NCBI GenBank assembly: GCA_031366605.1
Contig: JANLOO010000027.1
Coordinates: forward strand, 14,431-78,430
Direction: 5' to 3'
DNA: 64,000 bases
From: CALMEC01 sp031366605
GTDB lineage: Bacteria; Actinomycetota; Thermoleophilia; Miltoncostaeales; Miltoncostaeaceae
The notes under the pieces are model-generated. The model was not told the DNA's origin and made no database searches. It saw nothing but the letters and a program-made list of their open reading frames with translations. Positions 40,173 to 49,210 of the stretch are shown here, piece after piece. Position 1 is the first letter of the stretch. Each line of letters starts with the position of its first letter. The position numbers and the translations under genes are program-made.

Positions 40173-40898
40173 TCAGATGAGGATCTCAAGCGTGCGTTCG
40201 TCTGCGCGACGCACCGTCAGGCCCGCAGACCCCGCGGCCGCGATCAGGGCGTTGAGCGTCTTGGGCTCACGTGGTGCGGTCAAAAAAGCTCGGACGAGTT
40301 GACCCTTGGCCGCCTTGTTATGGTGGCTGACGGTGCGCCCGTCTGCGGCGACAACGCGGACCGAGATCGCCCCGGCGAGCGGCGCGAGTGTCGCGTATGC
40401 GCCGGAGCGCAGGTCGATCACGGGTCCGTCGCCGGCCGCCAACGCCTGTTGGAGCGATGGTCGCCAGACCGTCGTGAGCGTTCCGAGCCCAGGCAGCGTG
40501 GTTGCCGCCGAGATGCGATACGCGGGGATCGGGTCATCGGGCCGCAATGCGCCGAACAAGGCCGAGCACAGCACGATCGTCCGGGCAGCACGCCGGCGCG
40601 CCGCCGAGGAGAGGCTGGGTGCGTCGAGCGCGTCGTACAGCACGCCCGTGTACCGCGAGATGGCCGGCATCGTCGGTGACGTCAACAGGGTCGCGTTGCG
40701 GGCGATCTCCGCGTCTTGGTGGACCGAGAGCCCCAGGGTGGTCCGGCTTCGGCGGGGATCTGTCGCGAGCTTGCCGAGCGCCCCCAGCAGCGTGGCACGC
40801 ACGGGATCGAGTTGCGCAAAGCCGAGCTGACCCAGGTCGAGCGGTGGCTCATCACCACCGTGCGACTTGGTCTCGGATGGCGGGAGCAGGAGTCGCAT
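40173..40898 (-). CDS. yaaA: YaaA-family (DUF328) peroxide-response protein
   Basis: A 241-aa protein of the YaaA/UPF0246 family, which in Escherichia coli limits iron-driven damage under peroxide stress. Motifs: RLLLPPSETK at the N-terminus, AIPAYR-type LRPDDPIPAYRISAA, and the diagnostic SHHNKAAKGQLVRAF. ATG 40898 places LLPPSETK at the start; the longer frame would extend into the divergent FKBP gene. The FKBP start lies only 40 bp away, so the promoters overlap. Confidence 0.9.
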   Translation of the reverse strand: MRLLLPPSETKSHGGDEPPLDLGQLGFAQLDPVRATLLGALGKLATDPRRSRTTLGLSVHQDAEIARNATLLTSPTMPAISRYTGVLYDALDAPSLSSAARRRAARTIVLCSALFGALRPDDPIPAYRISAATTLPGLGTLTTVWRPSLQQALAAGDGPVIDLRSGAYATLAPLAGAISVRVVAADGRTVSHHNKAAKGQLVRAFLTAPREPKTLNALIAAAGSAGLTVRRADERTLEILI

Positions 40899-40938
40899 CG
40901 GTGCGGCCGGGATCGTAGCGGTCCGGTACGTTGTGGTG

Positions 40939-41868
40939 ATGGTCAAACCCTTTCGCAGTCTCCTCGTCATCGCCGTCGCCGTCGCGGTTGCCGGTTGTGG
41001 TTCAAGCGGTTCGTCCAGCTCGACATCGGGGCTCCCCGCCGTCACCGGTGCGTTCGGCAAGGCCCCCAAGGTCACGCTGCCGGGTCCAGATCCGAGTGGC
41101 TACAGTGCGACCGTCGTGACTGCGGGCACGGGAGCCAAGGTCGTCAAGGGGGATCTGCTCGTCGCGCACTATCTGGGCGAGACGTGGCGCGACGGCAAGG
41201 TATTTGACCAGTCATACGAGCGTGGTCAGCCCGCGCAGTTTGCGATTGGGGTCGGCAGAGTCATTCCAGGGTGGGACGAGAAGCTGGTCGGCCAGACCAT
41301 CGGCAGCCGTGTGCTGCTGGTGCTCCCGCCAGACAAGGGCTACGGCACCGCGGGGAACGCCCAGGCCGGAATCCAAGGGACCGACACCCTGGTGTTCGTG
41401 GTCGACATCGTCGGTGCGTTCGGCGCGAACTCCAGCGCCGACGGGGCACCCGTGCCGCCCGTCGTTGGCCTTCCGACGGTTACCGCCAAACCTGGCAAGA
41501 AGCCGGTGATCGTGATTCCCAAGGGCGGAGCGCCCTCGGCCAAGCTGGTCGCGCAACCGCTGCTCAAAGGCACGGGCGCGCCGGTCAAGAAGGGCCAGAC
41601 GCTGGTCGCCCAATACGTGGGTGTCGTCTACGGCACGGGCAAGCAGTTCGACGCATCATGGGACCGCGGCGAGCCCGCGCAGTTCCCCATCGGCGTCGGC
41701 CAGGTCATCCCCGGTTGGGACAGGGCGTTGGTCGGCGCGGCGATCGGTTCCAGGATGCTGCTGGTCATCCCACCCGCAGATGGTTACGGCAAAGCAGGGA
41801 ACGCGCAGGCCGGGATCAAGGGCACGGACACCCTTGTGTTCGTCGTCGACATCTTGGGTGCCGTCTGA
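40939..41868 (+). CDS. Lipoprotein with two FKBP-type peptidyl-prolyl isomerase domains
   Basis: A 309-aa lipoprotein. The signal SLLVIAVAVAVAGC ends in a lipobox Cys. Two FKBP domains follow (about residues 65-185 and 210-309); both contain the near-identical IGVG(R/Q)VIPGWD and GYG.AGNAQAGI.GTDTLVFV segments, so this is a recent internal duplication. It should assist folding of exported proteins at the outer face of the membrane. TACGTT is 6 nt before the ATG, suggesting leaderless transcription. Confidence 0.93.
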   Translation: MVKPFRSLLVIAVAVAVAGCGSSGSSSSTSGLPAVTGAFGKAPKVTLPGPDPSGYSATVVTAGTGAKVVKGDLLVAHYLGETWRDGKVFDQSYERGQPAQFAIGVGRVIPGWDEKLVGQTIGSRVLLVLPPDKGYGTAGNAQAGIQGTDTLVFVVDIVGAFGANSSADGAPVPPVVGLPTVTAKPGKKPVIVIPKGGAPSAKLVAQPLLKGTGAPVKKGQTLVAQYVGVVYGTGKQFDASWDRGEPAQFPIGVGQVIPGWDRALVGAAIGSRMLLVIPPADGYGKAGNAQAGIKGTDTLVFVVDILGAV

Positions 41869-41952
41869 CGCCGTTGGGCTGTGGTCGCCGGGTGATCCGA
41901 CCCGCGTCCTCATTCGAACGCCTCTGCATCACCCCAAGTGGAGGCCTCCCTG

Positions 41953-42867
41953 ATGTTTCGTCTGACCGTTGCCCTCGCCGCTGCACTTGCGCTTCCCGCC
42001 GTCGCCGCGGCCGATGTTCGGATCGCCGTGCCACCGTCGCTTCTGGGCGGCAGCGTGGCGCCGGCCAACCCCCTCCCGCCACCGGGCCCAGGCGACCCGG
42101 TCAACCTCGACGATGCCGATGCCGGCGAGGTCGACCTGACCGATCCCAACTTCTGGAGCCTGGTGTGGCCGAGCGCGGCCGCGGCACTGGCGGCGCCCGA
42201 CGACATCGTGTTTGACTGCGACGAAGACCTGAACCCAGGCTCGTGCGGGCTCTGGGGTGGCGCGGCAGCGGGAACCGGCGCATCCGCCGCGTCAATCGAT
42301 GCCGCGGTCGCCGCATCTCCACCCGAGAGCACGGTTGCCGCGTCACGCACCCTGCGCCCCGCAGTCGGAACGTGGATGGCGAGTCAGACGCCCAGGCTGC
42401 GTTGGAGGCCGGCAACGGGTGCGACGCACTACAACGTCCAGATCTACCTGGGCCGCCGTCGCGTCGCGACCGCATGGACGACGCGTCCCCAGCTCGCGAT
42501 CCCGCCCCGGGTCATCGACCAGGGCCGCTACTACATGTGGTCGGTGTGGCCGGCGTTCGGGCCGCGCACAAAGCCGGTGTTCGGTGAGCCGCTCGGCCGT
42601 TCGGTGTTCGGCGTCATCCTGCGTCCGCGTATCGTGTTCCGCTCGACGTCAACGGGCGTGCAGGGTGAGGTCCGTCCGCGCATTCCCGGCGGCCTGCTCG
42701 AGCTCAGCGGCCCTGGGGCCCTCGTCTCGCGAATCCCGAAGCGCATCCACATCGGTTCGAACAGCCGCTTCAGCCTCCACGTGCCGCGTCGCGATGCCGA
42801 GCACCTGAAGGCTCGTCTCCTGAACTCGGGGCCACGACCTCCCAAGGGGCTGCGACCACCCGCGTAG
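41953..42867 (+). CDS. Secreted fibronectin-like protein of unknown function
   Basis: A 304-aa exported protein. The signal peptide LTVALAAALALPAVAA precedes an acidic, Pro/Ala-rich region with a single Cys pair (FDCDEDLNPGSC). Residues 150-230 look like a fibronectin type III or Ig-like sheet (TPRLRWRPATGATHYNVQIY). The C-terminus is basic. ATG 41953 has GGAGG 8 nt upstream. No enzymatic motif. Confidence 0.75.
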   Translation: MFRLTVALAAALALPAVAAADVRIAVPPSLLGGSVAPANPLPPPGPGDPVNLDDADAGEVDLTDPNFWSLVWPSAAAALAAPDDIVFDCDEDLNPGSCGLWGGAAAGTGASAASIDAAVAASPPESTVAASRTLRPAVGTWMASQTPRLRWRPATGATHYNVQIYLGRRRVATAWTTRPQLAIPPRVIDQGRYYMWSVWPAFGPRTKPVFGEPLGRSVFGVILRPRIVFRSTSTGVQGEVRPRIPGGLLELSGPGALVSRIPKRIHIGSNSRFSLHVPRRDAEHLKARLLNSGPRPPKGLRPPA

Positions 42868-42931
42868 GCAGGTGTGCGTCAGGCGGTGAACGTCGCCCAG
42901 GCAGCGCGCGCACGCTGCTTGGGCGAGACCA

Positions 42932-44044
42932 CTAGGACGACTGCGGCAGTGCGGAGAGCGGCTCCTTGACGAGCGTCTGGCGACCCATCCGTCGCAGCCA
43001 ACGGACGTGGGAGTTGAGCGCACCGGCCAGTGTGCGATGCACCTGGTAGCGGACACCGTGACGCTCGCAGGCCTCTTGCACGATCGGCGCCAGCTTGGGG
43101 TAATGGGTGTGGCAGACCTTGGTGAACAGGTGATGTTCGATCTGGAAGTTCAGGCCACCCATGTACCACGCGAGCAAGCGACTGCGCGGGGCGAAGTCGA
43201 CGGTGGTCTCGACCTGGTGGCGCGCCCATTCGACGCGACCGGCCTGGGCCATCTCGGCGATGGTCGAGAACTCAGCCTCTTCGACGCAGTGCGCGAGTTG
43301 GAAGGTCAACGCGATCGTGAACGCCAGGATGAACGACGTCACGAAGAACGCGAGTACGACCTGCCAGACGGGGTGGAAGAACAATGGGATCGCGATGGTC
43401 CACCCCAAAAAGAGTGCCTTGCCCGCCCAGAATCCCACCAGTTCCTTGCCACGAGGCCATGGGAGCGGAGTCTCCTCGATGCGTCCGATCTGCAGCTGCA
43501 TCAAGTCGCCGATGATCTGCCATTTGATCGCGAAGAATCCGTAGAGCGGCCAGGCGTAGAAATGTTGGAAACGGTGGAACCAGCGGCGTTTCTGATCGGG
43601 GGCGAGCCGCAGGAACGGCAGCTGCTCGATATCTGAGTCGGCGCCCGCAATGTTGGTGAACGTGTGATGGACCACGTTGTGCTTGATCCGCCACACGTAG
43701 GAACTGGCACCGATGAGGTCCAGCGACCACCGCATCCACCGGTTGAGCCAGCGAACGTTGGAATAGGACCCGTGGTTGGCGTCGTGGGTCACGTTGAACC
43801 CGATGCCGGCGACCGCAAGGCCCAGGGAAAGCGCAAAGATGCCGGCCTGCCACCACGTCGCGGCGAAGAACACCAGGAGCGTCCATGAGACAGCGGCCCA
43901 GGCCAGGATCACGCCGGTCTTGATGTAGAGCTGGCGCCGGGCGCTGCGCTCACGGCGGGGGTCGGAGACGTGCTCCTTGACCAGCGCCTTCAGCTCGATG
44001 TAGAACGAGCCACCACCATTGAAACCGATTGTGTCGGTGCTCAT
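42932..44044 (-). CDS. Membrane fatty acid desaturase
   Basis: A 370-aa di-iron desaturase with three histidine boxes: HDANH (87-91), HNVVHH (122-127) and QIEHH near residue 306. The QxxHH form of the third box is that of front-end/linoleoyl-CoA-type and actinobacterial DesA3-like enzymes. Four or more transmembrane helices flank the boxes. It probably introduces double bonds into membrane lipid acyl chains, using an external ferredoxin or oxidoreductase since no cytochrome b5 domain is fused. Confidence 0.93.
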   Translation of the reverse strand: MSTDTIGFNGGGSFYIELKALVKEHVSDPRRERSARRQLYIKTGVILAWAAVSWTLLVFFAATWWQAGIFALSLGLAVAGIGFNVTHDANHGSYSNVRWLNRWMRWSLDLIGASSYVWRIKHNVVHHTFTNIAGADSDIEQLPFLRLAPDQKRRWFHRFQHFYAWPLYGFFAIKWQIIGDLMQLQIGRIEETPLPWPRGKELVGFWAGKALFLGWTIAIPLFFHPVWQVVLAFFVTSFILAFTIALTFQLAHCVEEAEFSTIAEMAQAGRVEWARHQVETTVDFAPRSRLLAWYMGGLNFQIEHHLFTKVCHTHYPKLAPIVQEACERHGVRYQVHRTLAGALNSHVRWLRRMGRQTLVKEPLSALPQSS

Positions 44045-44529
44045 GCGGGGCCCTCCGGAATGAGGTGCGCAACATCAACACGCACAGCCAACCGGGTTTT
44101 TCCTGCCGTCATATTGCCCAAGCTCGATCCGCCTTCGTGGGAGGCGCCGCCGGGAGAATGGGCAAGGCGACTCTCTGTCCACTCGTCGCGAGCGCAAGTG
44201 GGCACGGCAACTCCGTGCGCCGACAAGCCTAGCGCAGCTTTGCGGATGTCAACAGGCGGTCCGGCCGGGCCCGGTCACGCACTTCGGCGCGAGGCCTTGG
44301 CGGCGTCACCACCGAGTGCCTGCCGCGTTCATCCGCGAGCAAAGCCTGACAGCCACCAGGACGGCTGGTCGCAACGTTTCGACGAGCTCGAAACCCATCT
44401 GACAGGCATGGCAGCGCCCCGTCGATTCGAGGCAGGCCCCGAGGCACCGCGTTCCGGGCCTTTCGGTCCCTCACACCTCGGCGACGGCGGGATCGTCCCC
44501 GACATTCGCGCTGTCTGACGCTCGACGCG
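44045..44529. other. Intergenic stretch, no gene recognised
   Basis: Nearly 490 bp without a convincing frame. It contains the desaturase promoter region on the right side of that gene (an AT-richer patch around 44095-44120) and the 3' flank of the DUF4239 gene. Short open frames on both strands have no recognisable motifs. Confidence 0.45.
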
Positions 44530-45355
44530 TCAGGTTGTGCGGCCCATCACATCGCATGGGATCTGCAGCGCCGCCAATGACGGTGCCCGTGTCTGTTCGA
44601 TGAGCTTGAGCGTGCGCTCCATCTCCGTGGGTCGAATGCTTCCGCTTCGATCGTCGTAGGGCGTATCGAGGAACCCGACGATCAACAAGCCTGAAACAAC
44701 AATGGCGGTCACTGCCCCGGTCATCATGGCTTGGACGGCGAAGTGCTCTCGCGGATCGGCGAACATCAGCATGTAGCCGACCACCAGCCCGGCGCCGAGG
44801 CCGAGTACCAGCCACAGCAGCGGTGGCACGAACGGCTGGGCTTCGGCAAGCCGGCCGCGTCGCCCCTCCCGCCGTTCGGCATCCTGGTCGAACCAGTGTC
44901 CGTAGGCGATGGCCTCCCGTCCCGCCCGCGGCGACAGGGACGCGACGGTGGTTCCCATGGTGTCGATCCAGTCCTGCACCAGCCGGCTCTCGTTGCCGCC
45001 CCGCATGGTCTGCCACTCATCATGGACGACGGCGCGCCCGTAACAGACGAGTTGCCCGCGCAGTTGTGCGCCCGTCGGGTCTGACAGCAGCGCGGTCGTC
45101 CGGTAGAGCTGGGTGACGGCGACCGCCTCCTGCCCGGCGTTCTCTTTGGCGTTGCCGTAGCTCTGCAGTGCAAGCAGGATGACGAATGCGAGGAGCACGG
45201 CGAATGCGGTGCCGAGTACGCCGAACACTCCTGAGGCCCGGGCCGATCTCCACGAAGTAACCCCCGCTGGGGGCACGCAGCCGTACGAGGTACAACGCTC
45301 CGATCGCTGCGGTTGAGCCGGCGATGATGATGAGTATGGCCAGCCACAGGCTCAT
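44530..45355 (-). pseudogene. DUF4239 (bestrophin-like) membrane protein gene with a frameshift
   Basis: The first 38 codons (MSLWLAILIIIAGSTAAIGA, then GGYFVEIG) are in one frame. The rest, RASGVFGVLGTAFAVLLAFV onward to 44530, is in another. Removing one base from the GGG/CCC run at 45237-45242 restores a continuous DUF4239 protein of about 274 aa with two N-terminal and two C-terminal helices (VPPLLWLVLGLGAGLVVGYM). One extra base in a homopolymer is either a recent mutation or a sequence error. The downstream part could start at a GTG/ATG, but would lack the first helix. Confidence 0.7.
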
Positions 45356-45613
45356 TCCTCGGGGCCCCGTTCCGACGGGAGTATGACGTCATCGTATGCG
45401 CCCGCAGTCAGGCGGCGAAGGTCACCCACTTCTGTCCGGGCGCGAGGCACTCGAAGAGTCTGCCGCACCGCGGTCGGTCCCGCACGCACGCCGAGCGATG
45501 TGCCCTGGTGGTCGCTGCCGCCCGCTGCGCCAACCGGATGTTGCGCGGGTACACGCCAGGTGGTTGGATCATCACTGCAACCCGGGCTCACACACCATTC
45601 AAAGGGGCTTGCC

Positions 45614-46003
45614 ATGCTCACAGACGCTGCGGTGACCACAATCCTCCCCATCGTCGACGCTGAACGCGCCCGGGGTTTCTATCGAGACGCGCTCGGGTTG
45701 TCGTACCTCGGTGCGAACGCCGAGGGTCAGGAGCTCTTCCGACTCGGCCAGGGAGGGGTGCTTGCGCTCATGCCGAAACCGGACGGCCAGCAGGCCGCGC
45801 ACACGGCGATGAGTTTCGAGGTGGCCGACATCACCTCCCAGATCCGCGACCTGACAGCTCGTGGCGTCACGTTCGCTGACTACGACCTGCCTGGCCTCAC
45901 GACCGTCGACCACGTGTGCGTGCTTGGTTCCGAGAAGGCTGCATGGTTCACGGATACCGAAGGCAACATCTTGTGCCTGCACGAGGTCCTCGCCGCAGGC
46001 TGA
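45614..46003 (+). CDS. Glyoxalase/bleomycin-resistance (VOC) family protein
   Basis: A 129-aa vicinal-oxygen-chelate protein. VTTILPIVDAERARGFYRDA is the first beta-alpha unit; AWFTDTEGNILCLHE is the last with its Glu. ATG 45614 has AAGGGG 7 nt upstream. The metal His of the first unit appears replaced by Thr, so metal-independent binding is possible. Substrate unknown. Confidence 0.85.
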   Translation: MLTDAAVTTILPIVDAERARGFYRDALGLSYLGANAEGQELFRLGQGGVLALMPKPDGQQAAHTAMSFEVADITSQIRDLTARGVTFADYDLPGLTTVDHVCVLGSEKAAWFTDTEGNILCLHEVLAAG

Positions 46004-46299
46004 ATGGTCCTCCTCGTACGTACGGAGCGTGCTCGTTTTTGCGAGGAGGACCACACAGGTCGTCTCCAGGTGCGCACGGGTTCTGAAGACCCGGGAAACG
46101 ACGAGATCGTGCACGAGTTTCTGGATCGGTTGACGCCGAGAGTGCGCGCGGAGTTCTCCGGACGTGGAGGTCAGTCTCCGGCGCTGTCGGGGTGTGGGAC
46201 GGTCACCACATCCAACTCGTCGATCCCGGCGGCATCCGGTCGTCGGGCGCGAGTACCCTGAACGACGACCTGGTCCCAACGTCAACGAGGTCTGTGCCC

Positions 46300-46869
46300 A
46301 TGGCAGCCGAAGAACCCGAATTTGCGTTGATCGAGAAAGACGGCGATTACGAGCTGCGTCAGTACGCGCCGATGATCGTCGCGGAGACCCTCGTGCAAGG
46401 GCCCCTCGAACAGGCCTCGCCGGCTGGGTTTGAGCTGATCGCCGGGTACATCTTTGGGGACAACCGTGCTCGGACCGCCACGTCGACCGCGACGATTGCG
46501 ATGACCGCACCGGTCACGATCGAACCCGATTCCCGGCCGATCGCCATGACCGCGCCGGTCACGATGCAGCAGGACGCGGGGCGCTGGCGTATGCGCTTCT
46601 TCATGCCGTCGAGCTTCTCCATGGCCACGCTGCCCATCCCGACCAACCCCGCCGTGACACTCCGGGAGCTGCCGGGAGAGCAGGCCGCGGCGGTCGTCTT
46701 CTCGGGCGCTGCTCGTGACGAGGACGTCAAGGAGCGGAGCGACGCGCTCCTCGCGTGGCTCGCCGCGCGCGAGCTCGAGCCGGTGTCAGTCCCTCGCCTC
46801 GCGCGGTATGACCGGCCGACGACGGCCCCGGATCTCCGCCGAAACGAGATCCTCGTCGAATACCGCTGA
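46300..46869 (+). CDS. SOUL-family heme-binding protein
   Basis: A 189-aa protein of the SOUL/HBP family. FALIEKDGDYELRQYAPMIV is the typical opening; two IAMTAPVTI/IAMTAPVTM repeats and WRMRFFMPSSFSMATLPIP follow. Eukaryotic members bind heme; the bacterial role is unproven. ATG 46300 is chosen because the family starts here; the longer upstream frame has no homology. It converges on terC. Confidence 0.9.
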   Translation: MAAEEPEFALIEKDGDYELRQYAPMIVAETLVQGPLEQASPAGFELIAGYIFGDNRARTATSTATIAMTAPVTIEPDSRPIAMTAPVTMQQDAGRWRMRFFMPSSFSMATLPIPTNPAVTLRELPGEQAAAVVFSGAARDEDVKERSDALLAWLAARELEPVSVPRLARYDRPTTAPDLRRNEILVEYR

Positions 46870-46876
46870 GCGTTGT

Positions 46877-47851
46877 TCATCGCGAGTGACCATCCACGAA
46901 TTCGTCGGTGACGGCCGGGTCGGAATCCCCTGGCCCGTCCGGCTCGTCGCGTGAGGATCGCAACGACCAGACGATTGCCACCGTCAGCACCAGGACGATC
47001 ACGACGAGCGACAGGGCAATCGGGATCGTGTACAGGTCGGAGATCAACATCTTGATGCCGACGAACCCCAGCACCACGGCCAAGCCGAGGCTGAGGTATT
47101 GGAAGCGCTGGAGCATACCGGCCAGCAGGAAGTAGAGCGCTGTCAATCCGAGCAGGGACATCGCGTTGGCCGCGTAGACGACGAACGTGTCATCGGTCAC
47201 CGCAAAGATCGCGGGGATCGAATCGACTGCGAAGACCACATCGAACGTCGCGACGAGGACGAACGCCGCGACGAGTGGTGTCGCCGTTCGCGCGCCGCGC
47301 ACGCGGACGAAGAACCGATCTCCGTGATACTCGGTCGTCAGCGGCACGACTCGGCGTAGCGCCCGCAGCGCCGGGTTCTTCTCGGGATGGATCTCGACCT
47401 CGGAGTGACGGGCCATCCGGATGGCCGTCACCACCAGGAACCCCCCGAAGACGTAGACCATCCAATGGAATGCATCCAACAGCGCTGCCCCGGCAAAGAT
47501 GAACACGCCGCGCAGGATGATCGCCCCGACGATGCCCCAGAAGATCACGCGCCGTTGCTGGGCCAGGGGCACTGCGAAGTAACTGAAGATCAGCGCAAAG
47601 ACAAAGAGGTTGTCGATCGACAGGCTTTTCTCGATCACAAACCCAGCCAGGTACTCCTCGGCGGCGGCGTCACCCCGCAGCCACCAGACGACGCCGACGA
47701 AGGCGACCCCGATCGTCGCCCAGGCCACGCTCCAGATGAGGGCGGACCGAAACGTGATCTCCTGAGACCGGCGTCCGAAGAACGCCATATCGAAGCCGAG
47801 CATGGCGATGACAGCCGTGATGAGTACGGCCCACGTCCAGATCTCCGACAT
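46877..47851 (-). CDS. TerC/Alx-family membrane protein (likely Mn2+ exporter)
   Basis: A 324-aa integral membrane protein with about nine helices. EKSLSIDNLFVFALIFSYFA and the Asp-containing VATFDVVFAVDSIPAIFAVT are the conserved TerC core. Proteins of this family next to yybP-ykoY riboswitches export manganese or supply metals to secreted enzymes. It overlaps the universal stress gene by one base (TGATG), so both are controlled by the riboswitch upstream. Confidence 0.94.
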   Translation of the reverse strand: MSEIWTWAVLITAVIAMLGFDMAFFGRRSQEITFRSALIWSVAWATIGVAFVGVVWWLRGDAAAEEYLAGFVIEKSLSIDNLFVFALIFSYFAVPLAQQRRVIFWGIVGAIILRGVFIFAGAALLDAFHWMVYVFGGFLVVTAIRMARHSEVEIHPEKNPALRALRRVVPLTTEYHGDRFFVRVRGARTATPLVAAFVLVATFDVVFAVDSIPAIFAVTDDTFVVYAANAMSLLGLTALYFLLAGMLQRFQYLSLGLAVVLGFVGIKMLISDLYTIPIALSLVVIVLVLTVAIVWSLRSSRDEPDGPGDSDPAVTDEFVDGHSR

Positions 47852-48693
47852 CAGCGCGCTCCCGCAGAACGATGGCTCTGATACCCAGACCCGGCACGGA
47901 TGACGAGCACAGATGTCGTAGCGCGATGAGCGACTCGTTCGCTGACGCTGCCGAGATTCCCGAGTCCGTGACGGCCGCGGCTGCCGATGACGAGCAGGTC
48001 GGCGGCGCGCCCTTCGTAGACGAGTGCATCCACCGGCGACCGTGGGTCGACCCGCACGTGGGGGTGGAGCTCGCGAACCAAGTCCACGTGGACGGTCTTG
48101 CCGCCCAAGGCCGTGATGACGATGAGCTCCGCGTCGTGAGTGCGGGCGAGGTCAGCGGCGATGGCAGCTGCCTCCAGACTCTGAGGCGATGCGTCGACAC
48201 CGGTCACGATGCGCTGTGGCCACGACCCTGTCCGTCCCGGGCGTGAGAGCAGGACAGAGCACGGACTGTGGCGGAGCATGCTCGAGCCAACCGCACCGAG
48301 CAACAACCCTGTGGCCCGTCGGTGCGGCTCTGCGCCGAGCGCGAGCAGGGTGGCGCCGGTGGCGGCGAGCTGGGCGAGGAGGGTCTCACGTGGCCGACCA
48401 GTCACCACCTTCGCGACGTTGGGAGCTCCGGCACTCACCGCGCGTTCGAGCGCGCGCGCCGCGTCAGCTCGAATCTGTGCCGCAGCGTGGACGGCGGCGG
48501 CGCCCGCCTGCGCGGCGGCAGCGATGTCGGCGACCGCCACAGCGGTGACCCATCCGTGTGGGCCGGCGAGAATGCGTGCTTGGCGGACGGCCTCAAGGCT
48601 TGCCGGCGTGTTCTCGACTCCGACGAGCACGCGGGCCACGATGCCGGGCGCCGAGGTTGGTCGGTGCATCTGGGGAAGGGGCGGTGAGTTCAC
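47851..48693 (-). CDS. Double-domain universal stress protein
   Basis: A 280-aa protein with two UspA domains (about 18-150 and 160-270). The ATP-binding GXXGXXG-type motif is visible in GLLLGAVGSSMLRHSPCSVL and in GSRGRHGLGNLGSVSERV. GTG 48693 follows AGGAGG. It is the first gene after the yybP-ykoY riboswitch and is coupled to terC, implying a link between manganese or proton stress and this protein. Confidence 0.9.
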   Translation of the reverse strand: MNSPPLPQMHRPTSAPGIVARVLVGVENTPASLEAVRQARILAGPHGWVTAVAVADIAAAAQAGAAAVHAAAQIRADAARALERAVSAGAPNVAKVVTGRPRETLLAQLAATGATLLALGAEPHRRATGLLLGAVGSSMLRHSPCSVLLSRPGRTGSWPQRIVTGVDASPQSLEAAAIAADLARTHDAELIVITALGGKTVHVDLVRELHPHVRVDPRSPVDALVYEGRAADLLVIGSRGRHGLGNLGSVSERVAHRATTSVLVIRAGSGYQSHRSAGAR

Positions 48694-48723
48694 GGACGGC
48701 CTCCTGGCTGAGAGTGGTCAGCT

Positions 48724-48806
48724 GAAGGTCTCTCCCGGCCGGTAAGCCCGCCTCGCCGGGCATGACGCCGAATTGACGACGAGGCGTTTGTGGGGTACTC
48801 CCCTTC
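48724..48806 (-). ncRNA. yybP-ykoY (manganese-sensing) riboswitch
   Basis: In the 5' UTR of usp-terC. Read on the minus strand, the hallmark segments are in the right order: GGAAGGGGAGTACCCC, CGTCGTCAATTC, and CGGGCTTACCGGCCGGGAGA, ending in GACCTTC, which closes helix P1 with GAAGG. The cross-strand L1/L3 metal-binding sequences typical of this class are present. In other bacteria it turns on Mn2+ export genes when Mn2+ is high. The AGGAGG ribosome site lies about 20 nt downstream. Confidence 0.85.
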
Positions 48807-48807
48807 C

Positions 48808-48831
48808 GTGGATGAGGTCTCCCATCCACGT
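48808..48831 (-). promoter_or_regulatory. Hairpin at the 5' edge of the riboswitch
   Basis: CGTGGATG pairs with CATCCACG around an 8-nt loop, immediately upstream of the riboswitch aptamer on the same transcript. It may protect the RNA 5' end or be an operator. Confidence 0.4.
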
Positions 48832-49183
48832 TTGGAGATTACCACACTAGGATTCGTGAGTCTCATATCTCGTGTACACGGGTGACCGTGATGCCGAGGG
48901 GTGCACGGGGGCGACACGGAGAGGTCAACCGGCTCGCGTTCGCTGAGTTCGCCGTCGGCGGCATCGGCGCTACCGTGGATGCATTCGCGGGTATGGACAC
49001 CTGCGGCACATGAGAAGGCAGGATGCTCATGAGACGAGGCACGACAGTGATCGCGGCGATGCTCGCCGTGTCGCAACCGGACGCGTGTTGACCGACGAGG
49101 ACATCACTGCCTGGACGCGGGAGGCGGTCGCGTGGGCGCCTCCAGTGGCACCGCTCGCTCTGACGGTTCCGTGTCTGGTCCGC
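48832..49183. other. Intergenic region with the usp-terC promoter
   Basis: About 350 bp. The left part should hold the promoter for the minus-strand riboswitch transcript (TAGTGT/TAATCT near 48838-48852). The rest carries no convincing gene; the frame that extends the XRE gene upstream from 49205 has no protein-like motif. Confidence 0.45.
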
Positions 49184-49204
49184 TGGTATCCGATCAGATA
49201 CCAT
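49184..49204 (+). promoter_or_regulatory. Operator overlapping the -10 of the XRE-NTase operon
   Basis: TGGTATC (49184-49190) and GATACCA (49197-49203) form a perfect 7-bp inverted repeat with a 6-bp spacer. TACCAT (49199-49204) is a good -10 whose distance to ATG 49211 is 6 nt. The right arm thus covers the -10, and the XRE protein is the natural repressor. Confidence 0.7.
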
Positions 49205-49210
49205 ATGTGC

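Noticed and set aside
46004..46261. Possible VOC-protein tail (VWDGHHIQLVDPGG) before the SOUL gene
   Set aside because: Only about 14 residues look family-like and the rest of the domain is absent in every frame; too short to call a relic.
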